In this document: positions 37,022 through 45,701 of the stretch, in pieces
Numbering within the stretch: the first letter of the stretch is position 1
How the letters are laid out: every line of letters begins with the position of its first letter
Source of the DNA: an uncultured Prevotellaceae bacterium
GTDB taxonomy: Bacteria > Bacteroidota > Bacteroidia > Bacteroidales > Bacteroidaceae
Reading direction: 5' to 3'
DNA length: 51,510 bases
Assembly (NCBI GenBank): GCA_949299545.1
Contig: CASGAM010000009.1
Coordinates: 1-51,510 of the forward strand
Notes under the pieces: generated by a model
What the model saw: the letters and a program-made list of their open reading frames with translations, nothing else
What the model was told of the DNA's origin: nothing
Database searches by the model: none
Program-made: the position numbers and the translations under genes

Positions 37022-38521
37022 ATGAAAAAAAATCCTTTATTAATACTCCCATACTTCATCATAGGCATAAGCCTTTACGGGTGCAAAAATAAAATACCGA
37101 CAGAATATGCTGTCACCAATGAAATAGCCAATATTTATCCCGACTATTCAAATGTCACAATTCCACCCAACATTGCTCCCCTGCACTTTATGGTTGACGA
37201 CAGTGCGGAAGCCTATGTAACACGTTTAGCATCGGATTCCTATGAATGGATAGGCAACGGACAAAAGGCGAAACCTGGCATCAAAGAATGGCGTTCGTTG
37301 ATTGAAAGCTCCAAAGGTAAGGCCGTCACTGTAGAAATCTATACCCGTAACAACGGTAAATGGAAACGTTACAAACCATTCGAGATTTACGTCGCAAACG
37401 AGGATATAGACCCATATCTTTCATACCGGCTCATATCACCATCGTATGTCACGTATAAAGATCTGACCATTAACCAACGTAACCTTACAAACTTTGACGA
37501 GTCGGTAATTTATGGCAATATGGCCAATACAACTGTCAAACATGGGCAATGTATTAATTGCCACTCTTATCAGAACTACAACCCTAAACGCATGCAATTC
37601 CATGTCAGGGAGGGTTACGCCTGTACGGTCATTGATTATGACGGAGAACTCAAAAAAGTAAGTGCAAAAACGGATTCTGTAATTTCTGCCGGTGTTTATC
37701 CGGCATGGCATCCGCAATTAAAACTCATTGCCTATTCCGTAAATAACACCGGTCAAACATTCCACACCATCGACCCACAAAAGATAGAAGTGCAGGACAT
37801 GGCCAGTGACCTGATCCTTTTCGATATTGAGAAGAACGAAGTTACACGCATCAAAGGCGATGCTAATGAAATGGAATGTTACCCGTGGTGGAGCCCCGAT
37901 GGTCAATACCTATATTATAGCTCTGCACATTATACCCGACGCGACACCGGACGCATAGAACGTGAACTCATTTTAAATTACAAAGATATCAAATACGACA
38001 TTTACCGACGTCGTTTCAACCAAGAGACCATGCAACTCGACACAGCAGAAATGGTTTTCAATGCCTCTGCATTGGGTAAAAGCGCTACCCTACCACGCAT
38101 TTCGCCCGACGGCAAATACCTACTCTTTTCTATGGCGGAATATGGTGTGTTCCACATTTGGCATACCGATGCAGACCTTTACGTCACTGAGCTGTCAACC
38201 ATGCAAACACGACCGCTCAAAGAAGCCAACTCCGACAATGTAGAAAGTTATCATTCATGGAGCAGCAATGGGCGCTGGATTGTTTTCAGCAGTCGACGTA
38301 CTGACGGCAACTTCACCCGTCCATTCATCGCTTATTTTGACAGTAAAGGTGAAACACGCAAAGCCTTTGAACTACCACAAGACGATCCTGACTTGCACCG
38401 CCAGCTGATGAAAAGCTACAACATTCCCGAATTCATGAAAGGCCCGGTTGAAACATCACCGCAAACCTTTGCGGCCTTCATCAGGAAAGGAACAATACGA
38501 CCCGCCAAACAGAAGAACTAA
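37022..38521 (+). CDS. lipoprotein with CxxCH motif and WD40-like (PD40) propeller
   Basis: A 499-residue lipoprotein; the lipobox is SLYGC (Cys21). At residues 177-181 it has CINCH, a c-type haem-binding signature, followed by a YAC with another cysteine. The rest is a TolB/PD40-like beta-propeller with repeated SPDG-type turns (WWSPDGQYLYYSS, RISPDGKYLLFSM, SSNGRWIVFSSRR). It starts 5 nt after the membrane protein and is 21 nt before the S9 peptidase. A single haem c site in a propeller lipoprotein is uncommon; whether haem is attached cannot be read from sequence. Confidence 0.75.
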   Translation: MKKNPLLILPYFIIGISLYGCKNKIPTEYAVTNEIANIYPDYSNVTIPPNIAPLHFMVDDSAEAYVTRLASDSYEWIGNGQKAKPGIKEWRSLIESSKGKAVTVEIYTRNNGKWKRYKPFEIYVANEDIDPYLSYRLISPSYVTYKDLTINQRNLTNFDESVIYGNMANTTVKHGQCINCHSYQNYNPKRMQFHVREGYACTVIDYDGELKKVSAKTDSVISAGVYPAWHPQLKLIAYSVNNTGQTFHTIDPQKIEVQDMASDLILFDIEKNEVTRIKGDANEMECYPWWSPDGQYLYYSSAHYTRRDTGRIERELILNYKDIKYDIYRRRFNQETMQLDTAEMVFNASALGKSATLPRISPDGKYLLFSMAEYGVFHIWHTDADLYVTELSTMQTRPLKEANSDNVESYHSWSSNGRWIVFSSRRTDGNFTRPFIAYFDSKGETRKAFELPQDDPDLHRQLMKSYNIPEFMKGPVETSPQTFAAFIRKGTIRPAKQKN

Positions 38522-38541
38522 TACAAAACATACGATTTACA

Positions 38542-40824
38542 ATGAAAAAAAACATCTTGCAAATCGCAGCCACTGTTTTCGCAGTCATACATGCGACCGG
38601 AAGCGCTGCCCAAGGCTCGGTTGAAGACTACCGCCGTGCTTATAGTCTCAGTAACAAATTCAATGCCGGACAAGTGATTGATAACCCCGAACAAATACAA
38701 TGGAGTGACGCTTCCACCTTCCATTACACAGCTTATACCGCTGAAGGAAGAACGTACTACATAGGTAATGTGAACGGACGCAATGTGGAAAACACGACCA
38801 TTAATACCGTCAACGGAAAGGCCATAGCAGATATTCTGACAAAGGAAACCGGTAAAACAGTCAATCCCTCAAACATCAATTTAGAGCATTTTACCATCAG
38901 AAAAGACCAACCCTACACAATCAGTTTTAACCACAGCGGTTACACATGGGAAATTGGCGAAGCATGCTCGCAGGCTCCCAAACTCATTAAGAAAGAAAAG
39001 ATACCAATGCGCCCCCAAGGCCGGAGAAGACATTGGATGGAAGTGGATGACGAAAAAGGAGGGCAACCGGTAAACTCACCGGACGGTAAAATGAAAGCCT
39101 ACATAAAGAATGACAACGTTTATGTCAGCAACGCTGACGGCAGTAACGAAAGAGCATTGAGCATAGACGGCACCGCGGGAAACTATTACTCTTCATACAT
39201 CTCATGGAGTCCGGATGGACAATATGTGAGTTCGACACGTATCCGCCCGGCAGAAAAACGTTATGTCTATTATGTGGAGAGTTCACCTAAAAGCCAGCTT
39301 CAACCAATTCTCCACAAACAAGAATACGCAAAACCGGGCGATGAATTGCGCCATAAGGTACCCTGCGCATTCAATGTCAAAACAGGAAAAGCCATCATCC
39401 CCGATACCCGTCTGTTTGCCAACCAGTATGATATTTACGGCCCCCAATGGACTGAAAACAGCAAGGCACTGCGCTTTGAATATAACGAACGCGGCCATAA
39501 AACCTATCGCGTACTGGAAATGAATGTTGAAAATGGCGACGTCCGTGCCATCGTCGAGGAAACAAGTCCTACATTCGTTAATTACAACCGTACATTCAGA
39601 CACTATCTCAAGAACGGCCGGCAAATGATATGGATGAGCGAACGCGACAATTGGAATCATTTGTACCTGTACGACATAAAATCAGGGAAACCGGAACGGC
39701 AAATCACTAAGGGCAAATGGGTCGTACGACACGTGCTCAGAGTTGATGAAGACAATAACGTCATATACTTCACCGCAAGTGGTGTCAATCCCAATGAAGA
39801 CCCATACAATGTCCATTATTACCGTATAGGTATAAATGGCAAAGACATGCAGTGTCTCACCCCAGAGGAAGGAAACCATAATGCAGTCTTCAACGAAGAT
39901 TTTTCACTACTGATAGACAAATATTCCACGGTTGACCAAGCTCCTGTCACAAAACTGCGCAGCACCGCCTACAAAGCAGGCGCCCCATACACAATCGCCA
40001 CGGCCGACATCAGCCGTCTGCAAGCTGCCGGATGGCAGGCTCCCGAGATATTCACCGCTCCGGGACGTGACGGCAAGACCATGATGTGGGGTATCATACA
40101 ACGCCCGACAAATTTCGACCCGAATAAAAAATATCCTGTCATCGAATATATCTATGCAGGCCCTGGAGATGCCTATACCCCCAAAAACTTCATGACTTAT
40201 AACTGGAACACGACGTCCTTGGCCGAATTGGGCTTCATCGTAGTACAGCTCGATGCCATGGGAACGTCATACAGAGGCAAGGCTTTTGAAGACATTTGCT
40301 ACAAAAATCTCAAAGATGCCGGTTTCCCCGACCGTATGGCATGGATAAAAGCGGCTGCTGAAAAATATGCTTTTATGGATACGACACGCGTCGGCATCTT
40401 CGGAGCGTCGGCAGGTGGTCAGGAAGCCATGTCAGCTGTTCTCAACCACCCTGAGTTCTACAAGGCTGCATATTCCAGCTGCGGTTGCCATGACAACCGC
40501 ATGGATAAAATATGGTGGAACGAACAGTGGATGGGTTATCCCGTAGACAGTAGCTATGTAGCCAGTTCCAACGTTGCCAATGCCTATAAACTCAGCCGGC
40601 CGTTGATGCTCGTTGTCGGCGAAATGGATGACAACGTAGACCCCGCCTCCACAATGCAAGTGGTCAACGCTTTAATAAAAGCCAACAAGGATTTTGAGTT
40701 GGTATTCCTGCCGGGTGAGGGACATACTATGGGGGGCCAATACGGTGAACACAAACGCTACGATTTCTTTGTAAAACATCTGTACGGCATTGATCCACCA
40801 AAATGGAATGAGATTGGCAAATAA
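38542..40824 (+). CDS. S9 prolyl oligopeptidase family peptidase (DPP-IV-like)
   Basis: A 760-residue exported serine peptidase. The signal peptide ends near SAAQGS. An N-terminal eight-bladed propeller of the DPP-IV type (with SPDGKMKAYIKNDNVYV and ISWSPDGQYVSS) fills about 60-510. The alpha/beta-hydrolase domain follows, with the catalytic triad Ser623 (GASAGG), Asp697 (MDDNVDP) and His728 (GEGHTMGG). The EE motif of true DPP-IV is not obvious, so dipeptide removal after proline is probable but unproven. It is the third gene of the run beginning at 35092. Confidence 0.9.
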   Translation: MKKNILQIAATVFAVIHATGSAAQGSVEDYRRAYSLSNKFNAGQVIDNPEQIQWSDASTFHYTAYTAEGRTYYIGNVNGRNVENTTINTVNGKAIADILTKETGKTVNPSNINLEHFTIRKDQPYTISFNHSGYTWEIGEACSQAPKLIKKEKIPMRPQGRRRHWMEVDDEKGGQPVNSPDGKMKAYIKNDNVYVSNADGSNERALSIDGTAGNYYSSYISWSPDGQYVSSTRIRPAEKRYVYYVESSPKSQLQPILHKQEYAKPGDELRHKVPCAFNVKTGKAIIPDTRLFANQYDIYGPQWTENSKALRFEYNERGHKTYRVLEMNVENGDVRAIVEETSPTFVNYNRTFRHYLKNGRQMIWMSERDNWNHLYLYDIKSGKPERQITKGKWVVRHVLRVDEDNNVIYFTASGVNPNEDPYNVHYYRIGINGKDMQCLTPEEGNHNAVFNEDFSLLIDKYSTVDQAPVTKLRSTAYKAGAPYTIATADISRLQAAGWQAPEIFTAPGRDGKTMMWGIIQRPTNFDPNKKYPVIEYIYAGPGDAYTPKNFMTYNWNTTSLAELGFIVVQLDAMGTSYRGKAFEDICYKNLKDAGFPDRMAWIKAAAEKYAFMDTTRVGIFGASAGGQEAMSAVLNHPEFYKAAYSSCGCHDNRMDKIWWNEQWMGYPVDSSYVASSNVANAYKLSRPLMLVVGEMDDNVDPASTMQVVNALIKANKDFELVFLPGEGHTMGGQYGEHKRYDFFVKHLYGIDPPKWNEIGK

Positions 40825-40854
40825 ATAACCATCCGGTAACCTCAAGAAACCAAT

Positions 40855-40892
40855 AACACCCTATCGGCGGAAAAACCACCGATAGGGTGTTT
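40855..40892 (+). terminator. terminator of the 35092-40824 operon
   Basis: A perfect 13-bp stem (40855-40867 with 40879-40891) built on CACCCTATCGG, 11-nt loop, ending in TTT. It lies 30 nt past the peptidase stop. Confidence 0.78.
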
Positions 40893-40938
40893 CATAAAAA
40901 TTATGAGTTACCGACAATGTTCTTTGCCATTAAATTAG

Positions 40939-40946
40939 TACCTTTG
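40939..40946 (+). promoter_or_regulatory. -7 element of the promoter of the gene at 40975
   Basis: TACCTTTG, 28 nt before the ATG. The nearest TTTG upstream is only 12 nt away, so the -33 part is uncertain. Confidence 0.5.
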
Positions 40947-40974
40947 AAAGCATGAACACTAAAATCAGCCAATC

Positions 40975-42222
40975 ATGATCAAACATATTTTTCCAATCCT
41001 AATCGCCCTGTTGACGGCTATGCCGGCAACAGCCCAGCGCAATTTGTCCGCAAATGAAGAAAAAATAGCATCATACATTGAGAATTACCAATTTGATGAA
41101 GCGGAAGAGTTAATTGATAAAGAAATAACTCAATTGAAAAGACGCAGGAAATCAACAACAGAACTGGAAAAACAAACAGAACGCATTGAGCGGCTGCGCT
41201 CCATGATGAACGCCTGCGAACGGGTGACATTTATCGACAGCATAGTAACCGGCAAGAAAGATTTTCTCACACGCATAAAGCTCAGCCCGGAAAGCGGCAG
41301 TTTGTCACCATACAATACATTCTTTAACCGGCAAGACTCCGCATGCATGGTTTACAAAACGGAACGAGGCAATAAAATCTGTTTCTCTCAAACCGCGAAA
41401 GACGGCAAAACCCATTTATTCAGCAGCGACCTGATTGGCGGCGAGTGGAACGAGCCCAGATTGTTAGATGAACTTGCGGATGGCGGGCAACAAAACTATC
41501 CTTTCATGCTGTCTGACGGTGTGACGCTTTATTATGGTTCTGAGAACGAGGAAAGCATAGGAGGATTTGATATTTACGTAACGCGTTATGACATGGATGA
41601 ACGTAAATATCTAACACCGGAGAATATCGGCATGCCATTCAACTCATCGGCCAACGATTATCTATACGCCATCGACGAAATGAACAATCTGGGATGGTTC
41701 GTCACTGACCGTCATCAACCGAAAGACTCGGTATGTATTTACATATTCATTCCAAACCGCATGCGACAAATCTATAACTCGTTTGCATACGAGCCGAGCC
41801 AGATGGCAGGACTGGCACGCATAAGCAGCATAAGCGAAACCTGGACGGACAGGGACATGGTAAACAATGCTAAAAGAAGATTGGCAGCCATTCTCTCAGG
41901 AGAAAGCAAGACGCAAACTGAATATGACTTTACTTTAGTCATCAATGACCGGTTAACTTACCATTTCCTAAAAGATTTCAAATCGGCTGATGCTCGGAAA
42001 AAGGCTGAAACATGGCAGAAAAACAAAGATAACCTGAGCAAACAACAAAAGAACTTGGCATCATTGCGTGACCGATATGCTGCAGGCAACAATTCCCAGA
42101 AATCACAAATGAAACAACAAATCCTCGACATGGAGACACAGTGTGAAAAAATGGCGGCAACACTTAAACAAATGGAAAAAGACATACGAAAAGCCGAATT
42201 GAAACTGATAAATAAGGATTGA
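40975..42222 (+). CDS. exported WD40-like protein with C-terminal coiled coil
   Basis: A 415-residue exported protein; the signal peptide ends MPATAQ. An N-terminal helical stretch (about 25-80, charged, with EEKIASYIENYQFDEAEELIDKEIT-like heptads) is followed by a PD40-type propeller portion (ICFSQTAKDGKTHLFSSDL, YYGSENEESIGGFDIYV), which resembles the propeller found in Bacteroidetes OmpA-type proteins. The last 80 residues form a coiled coil (KQMEKDIRKAELKL). There is no OmpA domain and no enzyme motif. It has its own promoter after a terminator, so it is a separate unit from the peptidase operon. Confidence 0.65.
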   Translation: MIKHIFPILIALLTAMPATAQRNLSANEEKIASYIENYQFDEAEELIDKEITQLKRRRKSTTELEKQTERIERLRSMMNACERVTFIDSIVTGKKDFLTRIKLSPESGSLSPYNTFFNRQDSACMVYKTERGNKICFSQTAKDGKTHLFSSDLIGGEWNEPRLLDELADGGQQNYPFMLSDGVTLYYGSENEESIGGFDIYVTRYDMDERKYLTPENIGMPFNSSANDYLYAIDEMNNLGWFVTDRHQPKDSVCIYIFIPNRMRQIYNSFAYEPSQMAGLARISSISETWTDRDMVNNAKRRLAAILSGESKTQTEYDFTLVINDRLTYHFLKDFKSADARKKAETWQKNKDNLSKQQKNLASLRDRYAAGNNSQKSQMKQQILDMETQCEKMAATLKQMEKDIRKAELKLINKD

Positions 42223-42296
42223 ATCACACATCATACAGCCCCTCCACAGCAAAAACTAACCAGTGACTGCTTTCGGCCATAAAAGAATACTACCCC

Positions 42297-43175
42297 ATGA
42301 AAACATATTTTACAGATTCCGAACTGATTATAAACAACGACGGTTCCATATTCCACCTTCACGTTAAACCCGACCAACTGGCCGATAAAGTGATTCTCGT
42401 GGGCGACCCCGGACGTGTGCCGCTCGTCGCCTCGCACTTTGATACGACAGAATGCGACATTTCAAGCCGGGAATTCCGAACCATTACTGGTACTTACCGG
42501 AACAAGCGCATTACGGTCGTATCCACCGGCATCGGCTGTGACAACATCGACATCGTCATGAACGAACTGGACGCATTGGCCAACATCGACTTCCAGACTC
42601 GTTACGAAAAAGAAAACGTGCGTTCACTGGAACTGGTACGCATCGGCACATGCGGCGGCCTGCAACCTTACACCCCCATCGGCACATTCATCTGTTCTGT
42701 CAAGTCGGTAGGCTTCGACGGGCTGCTCAACTTTTACGAAGGACGTAACACCGTGTGCGACCTGGCAATTGAACGGGCACTTCTGAATCATTTGGGATGG
42801 ACAGGCAACCTTTGTGCCCCGGCTCCTTACGTCATAGATGCCGACGCAGAATTGGTCGAGCGTATTGCTTGTATGGATATGGTACGCGGCATCACTGTGG
42901 CCTGTGGCGGATTCTTCGGCCCACAAGGGCGCCGGCTTCGCATCCCACTCGCCGACCCTCATCAAAACGAGAAAATAGAAACATTCTCCCACAACGGACT
43001 ACAAATCACCAACTTTGAGATGGAAAGTTCGGCCCTGGCCGGTCTCTCCCGATTGATGGGACACAAGGCCACAACGTGCTGCATGGTGATAGCCAACCGC
43101 GTGGCCGGAGAAGCTGAGCCAAACTATAAAAACAAAATAGACGACCTCATACAGTTGGTACTTGACCGGATTTGA
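42297..43175 (+). CDS. nucleoside phosphorylase (uridine phosphorylase-like)
   Basis: A 292-residue member of the PNP/UDP phosphorylase family, which splits nucleosides with phosphate to base and ribose-1-phosphate. The phosphate-binding GDPGRVP and the second motif GTCGGLQPYTPIG are visible, as is the ribose-binding NFEMESSALAGLSRLMGHK. Uridine is the most likely substrate from similarity to Bacteroidetes uridine phosphorylases, but purine activity is not excluded. It is 15 nt before the msrC-like gene, so the two are probably co-transcribed. Confidence 0.88.
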   Translation: MKTYFTDSELIINNDGSIFHLHVKPDQLADKVILVGDPGRVPLVASHFDTTECDISSREFRTITGTYRNKRITVVSTGIGCDNIDIVMNELDALANIDFQTRYEKENVRSLELVRIGTCGGLQPYTPIGTFICSVKSVGFDGLLNFYEGRNTVCDLAIERALLNHLGWTGNLCAPAPYVIDADAELVERIACMDMVRGITVACGGFFGPQGRRLRIPLADPHQNEKIETFSHNGLQITNFEMESSALAGLSRLMGHKATTCCMVIANRVAGEAEPNYKNKIDDLIQLVLDRI

Positions 43176-43190
43176 AACAACAAGAATACC

Positions 43191-43682
43191 ATGGAACCAA
43201 ACTTTCAGAACAAATTCGAGAAGGACAAGAAAAAACGTTACGAAGAGTTCCTCAAACAATACGCCGCCCTCATCGAAGGTGAAACAGACGAAACCGCCGT
43301 AATGGCCAATACGGCAGCCGCACTGAAAGAGGCTTTCGATTTCTATTGGGTGGGTTTCTATCGCGTGACATCGGCCGATTTGTTGACCGTGGGGCCGTTT
43401 CAGGGCGGTGTGGCTTGTTTCCGCATCCGCAAAGGGAAAGGCGTTTGTGGTACAGCCTGGCAGGAGCAGCATACCGTCATTGTACCGGACGTAAACGCAT
43501 TTCCCGGCCATATTGCCTGCAGCATGGAAACCAAGTCCGAAATCGTGGTGCCGCTCATATATAATAATGAAGTAAGAGCCGTGATAGATATCGACAGTGA
43601 CATGCCGGACAACTTTGACGACACCGACCGCGAATATTTGGAGAAAGTGGCAGATCTTATGACCGCTATTCTTTATGCCTGA
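43191..43682 (+). CDS. msrC: free methionine-(R)-sulfoxide reductase, GAF type
   Basis: A 163-residue GAF-domain reductase of the fRMsr/YebR family. All three functional cysteines are present with family spacing: Cys76 (VACFRI), Cys86 (GVCGTAW) and Cys110 (HIACSMETKSEIVVPL). It reduces free Met-R-sulfoxide in the cytoplasm with thioredoxin. It lies 15 nt after the nucleoside phosphorylase gene. Calling it only a GAF protein would miss the activity, because the cysteine set is complete. Confidence 0.9.
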   Translation: MEPNFQNKFEKDKKKRYEEFLKQYAALIEGETDETAVMANTAAALKEAFDFYWVGFYRVTSADLLTVGPFQGGVACFRIRKGKGVCGTAWQEQHTVIVPDVNAFPGHIACSMETKSEIVVPLIYNNEVRAVIDIDSDMPDNFDDTDREYLEKVADLMTAILYA

Positions 43683-43836
43683 ACATGAAATCATGAATGC
43701 ACTTTGATGCCGGACGAAAACCACAGCTAATCCTTCAGCTTCAGGTTACATTTGCTGAAAGCGCTTATCACATACAAGTCAGACGTACTTAGCGTTTAAC
43801 CTTCACTCAATCAAGATCTTGTTATATCCTGAAAAT

Positions 43837-43919
43837 GCGACCGCTCGCAGCAAAATTTACGACCTGTCGCCTTGTAGAAGCGACCGCTTGCAAATTTTGC
43901 TGCAACCGCTTGCATTTTC
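43837..43919. repeat. dispersed intergenic repeat, copy C (about 83 nt)
   Basis: Words at 43837-43848, 43859-43870, 43880-43891 and 43902-43913. Here word three is in direct orientation, while copies A and B have it inverted. In addition GCAGCAAAATTT (43847-43858) and AAATTTTGCTGC (43892-43903) form a perfect 12-bp inverted repeat. Confidence 0.75.
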
Positions 43920-44043
43920 AGCAAGAAACAGTAATGGCTGAAACTGCAAAAAGTCTCATTAATAAGATACAGAAAATAAACGTATTCATCTTATTATTTT
44001 CATTTCGCGGTGAAAACTCTTCCGTAAAGAGAAAAAATTAGCG

Positions 44044-44051
44044 TACCTTTG
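44044..44051 (+). promoter_or_regulatory. -7 element of the mnmE promoter
   Basis: TACCTTTG, 21 nt before the ATG; the -33 part is poor. Confidence 0.5.
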
Positions 44052-44072
44052 CTTCCGAAAAAATAGAAAGAA

Positions 44073-45473
44073 ATGAACCAAGATACCATCTGTGCCATCG
44101 CCACCGCCCCCGGCGGAGCCATCGGCATCATCCGCGTGTCCGGCCCCGACGCCATCGCCATCACCAATCGTCTCTTTACACCCGCCTCAGGAAAGTCTCT
44201 GGCGGAACGCCCCGCCTACACCCTGACTTTCGGCCAAATCCTCTCGCCTGCGGGCGAAATAGTGGACGAAGTACTGGTCAGCCTCTTCCGTGCCCCCCAT
44301 TCGTACACGGGCGAAGATTCGGTTGAGATTTCCTGCCACGGATCATCCTACATTCTCCAACAGGTGATGCAGCTCCTCATCGACCAGGGATGCCGCGCAG
44401 CAGGACCGGGCGAATACACCCAGCGGGCCTTTCTCAACGGCAAGATGGACCTGAGCCAGGCCGAAGCAGTGGCCGACCTCATAGCCTCAACCTCGGCCGC
44501 CACCCACCGCATGGCCATGAACCAGATGCGTGGAGGCTTCAGCCACGAACTGGCTCTGTTACGCGACCATCTGCTGAAGCTGACCTCACTTCTCGAGCTG
44601 GAACTTGATTTCAGCGACCACGAGGAACTGGAATTTGCCGACCGGACAGAACTGAAAACTCTTGCACTACAGATACAATCGACAATAGCCAAACTGGCAA
44701 ATTCATTCAGCACGGGAAATGCCCTGAAAAACGGTGTCCCCGTAGCGATTATCGGAGAAACTAATGCAGGGAAATCCACACTGCTCAATGCCTTGCTCAA
44801 CGAGGACAAAGCAATCGTAAGTGATGTGCATGGAACAACACGGGATACCATAGAAGATACAGCTGTAATCCAAGGAATAACATTCCGGTTTATTGACACT
44901 GCCGGTATACGGCATACGGACGATACCATCGAAGCCATGGGCATCAAACGCAGTTTCCGCGCCATAGATCAAGCATGTATCGTCATACTATTACAGGACA
45001 TACAACGTCCAAACAGTACCTTTGAACAATTTTATAAGGAAATTGCTCATCACCTGACGTCCAAACAGGTCATCTTAGCCATGAACAAATGTGACGACAA
45101 TGGCATAAACCCACCTGCCCTATTACCCGATTTTATCCATCAGGACACGACAGACAGCTGGCATGTCATTACCATATCTGCCAAATATAACCACAATATA
45201 GACGCACTGCGTTCGCTACTCGCCACCCTTGTTGACACAGCCAACATCGCTGCAAATGATGTCATCATTACAAACGTCCGCCATTATGAGGCACTCACAC
45301 ACGCCCTTGACGCCATCAACCGAGTCATTGACGGACTTAACACGTCTCTCCCTGTAGACCTCACTACCCAAGATCTGCGTGAATGTCTCTACCATCTTAA
45401 TGATATCATAGGAGAAGTTACCTCAGACGAGGTTCTTAATAACATTTTTAAGCATTTCTGCATCGGAAAGTGA
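44073..45473 (+). CDS. mnmE: tRNA modification GTPase MnmE
   Basis: A 466-residue MnmE that, with MnmG, makes the cmnm5 or nm5 group on U34 of tRNA. The N-terminal THF-binding domain (APGGAIGIIRVSGPDA) and the helical domain come first. The G domain follows, with Walker A GETNAGKS (228-235), DTAGIRHT switch II and MNKCD. The conserved C-terminal FCIGK is intact at 45456-45470. Base composition changes sharply inside the gene: lines near 44101 and 44461 are 77% and 67% GC by direct count, while lines near 45001 and 45361 are 37-38%. The gene abuts an integrated element. Confidence 0.95.
   Translation: MNQDTICAIATAPGGAIGIIRVSGPDAIAITNRLFTPASGKSLAERPAYTLTFGQILSPAGEIVDEVLVSLFRAPHSYTGEDSVEISCHGSSYILQQVMQLLIDQGCRAAGPGEYTQRAFLNGKMDLSQAEAVADLIASTSAATHRMAMNQMRGGFSHELALLRDHLLKLTSLLELELDFSDHEELEFADRTELKTLALQIQSTIAKLANSFSTGNALKNGVPVAIIGETNAGKSTLLNALLNEDKAIVSDVHGTTRDTIEDTAVIQGITFRFIDTAGIRHTDDTIEAMGIKRSFRAIDQACIVILLQDIQRPNSTFEQFYKEIAHHLTSKQVILAMNKCDDNGINPPALLPDFIHQDTTDSWHVITISAKYNHNIDALRSLLATLVDTANIAANDVIITNVRHYEALTHALDAINRVIDGLNTSLPVDLTTQDLRECLYHLNDIIGEVTSDEVLNNIFKHFCIGK
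45456..45473 (+). other. probable attachment site at the mnmE 3' end
   Basis: The last 18 bp of mnmE (codons FCIGK plus stop) are the region used as attB by SGI1-type islands in trmE/thdF of other bacteria. An integrase gene starts 229 nt downstream. The second attachment copy is not in the window, so this is inferred from position. Confidence 0.5.
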
Positions 45474-45601
45474 TATAAAGAAAAGAAAATCATAAAAAGA
45501 GAAAATATAGGTCTGTAAAATGCACATTATCAATCATTTTATTAAGTAGTCGTATTTTCTCTTTTTCTTCATGTTTTCTGCGTAATTACATATTTTTATT
45601 G

Positions 45602-45609
45602 TATTTTTG
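45602..45609 (+). promoter_or_regulatory. -7 element of the integrase promoter
   Basis: TATTTTTG, about 93 nt before the integrase ATG. Its last two bases are also the start of the first TGTCCCC repeat. Confidence 0.55.
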
Positions 45610-45659
45610 TCCCCAGATTGTCCCCCGCAAGTAGTATGGGGGACAAAAAACTGTCCCCC
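45608..45659. repeat. TGTCCCC repeat cluster at the integrase promoter
   Basis: Three direct copies of TGTCCCC(C) at 45608, 45619 and 45652, and one inverted copy GGGGGACA at 45638-45645. Copy two and the inverted copy form an 8-bp perfect palindrome with an 11-nt loop. Direct copies are spaced 11 and 33 bp, whole helical turns. Likely arm or operator sites for the integrase or its regulators. Confidence 0.65.
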
Positions 45660-45701
45660 GAGAAAGGACATATACAATAACCAATAAAGCAGGAAACAGT
45701 C

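Larger units (their letters stand above)
43683..44072. other. intergenic region before mnmE
   Basis: 390 nt with the third dispersed repeat (43837-43919) and the mnmE promoter at 44044. I see no ORF worth calling and no RNA gene. Confidence 0.6.
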
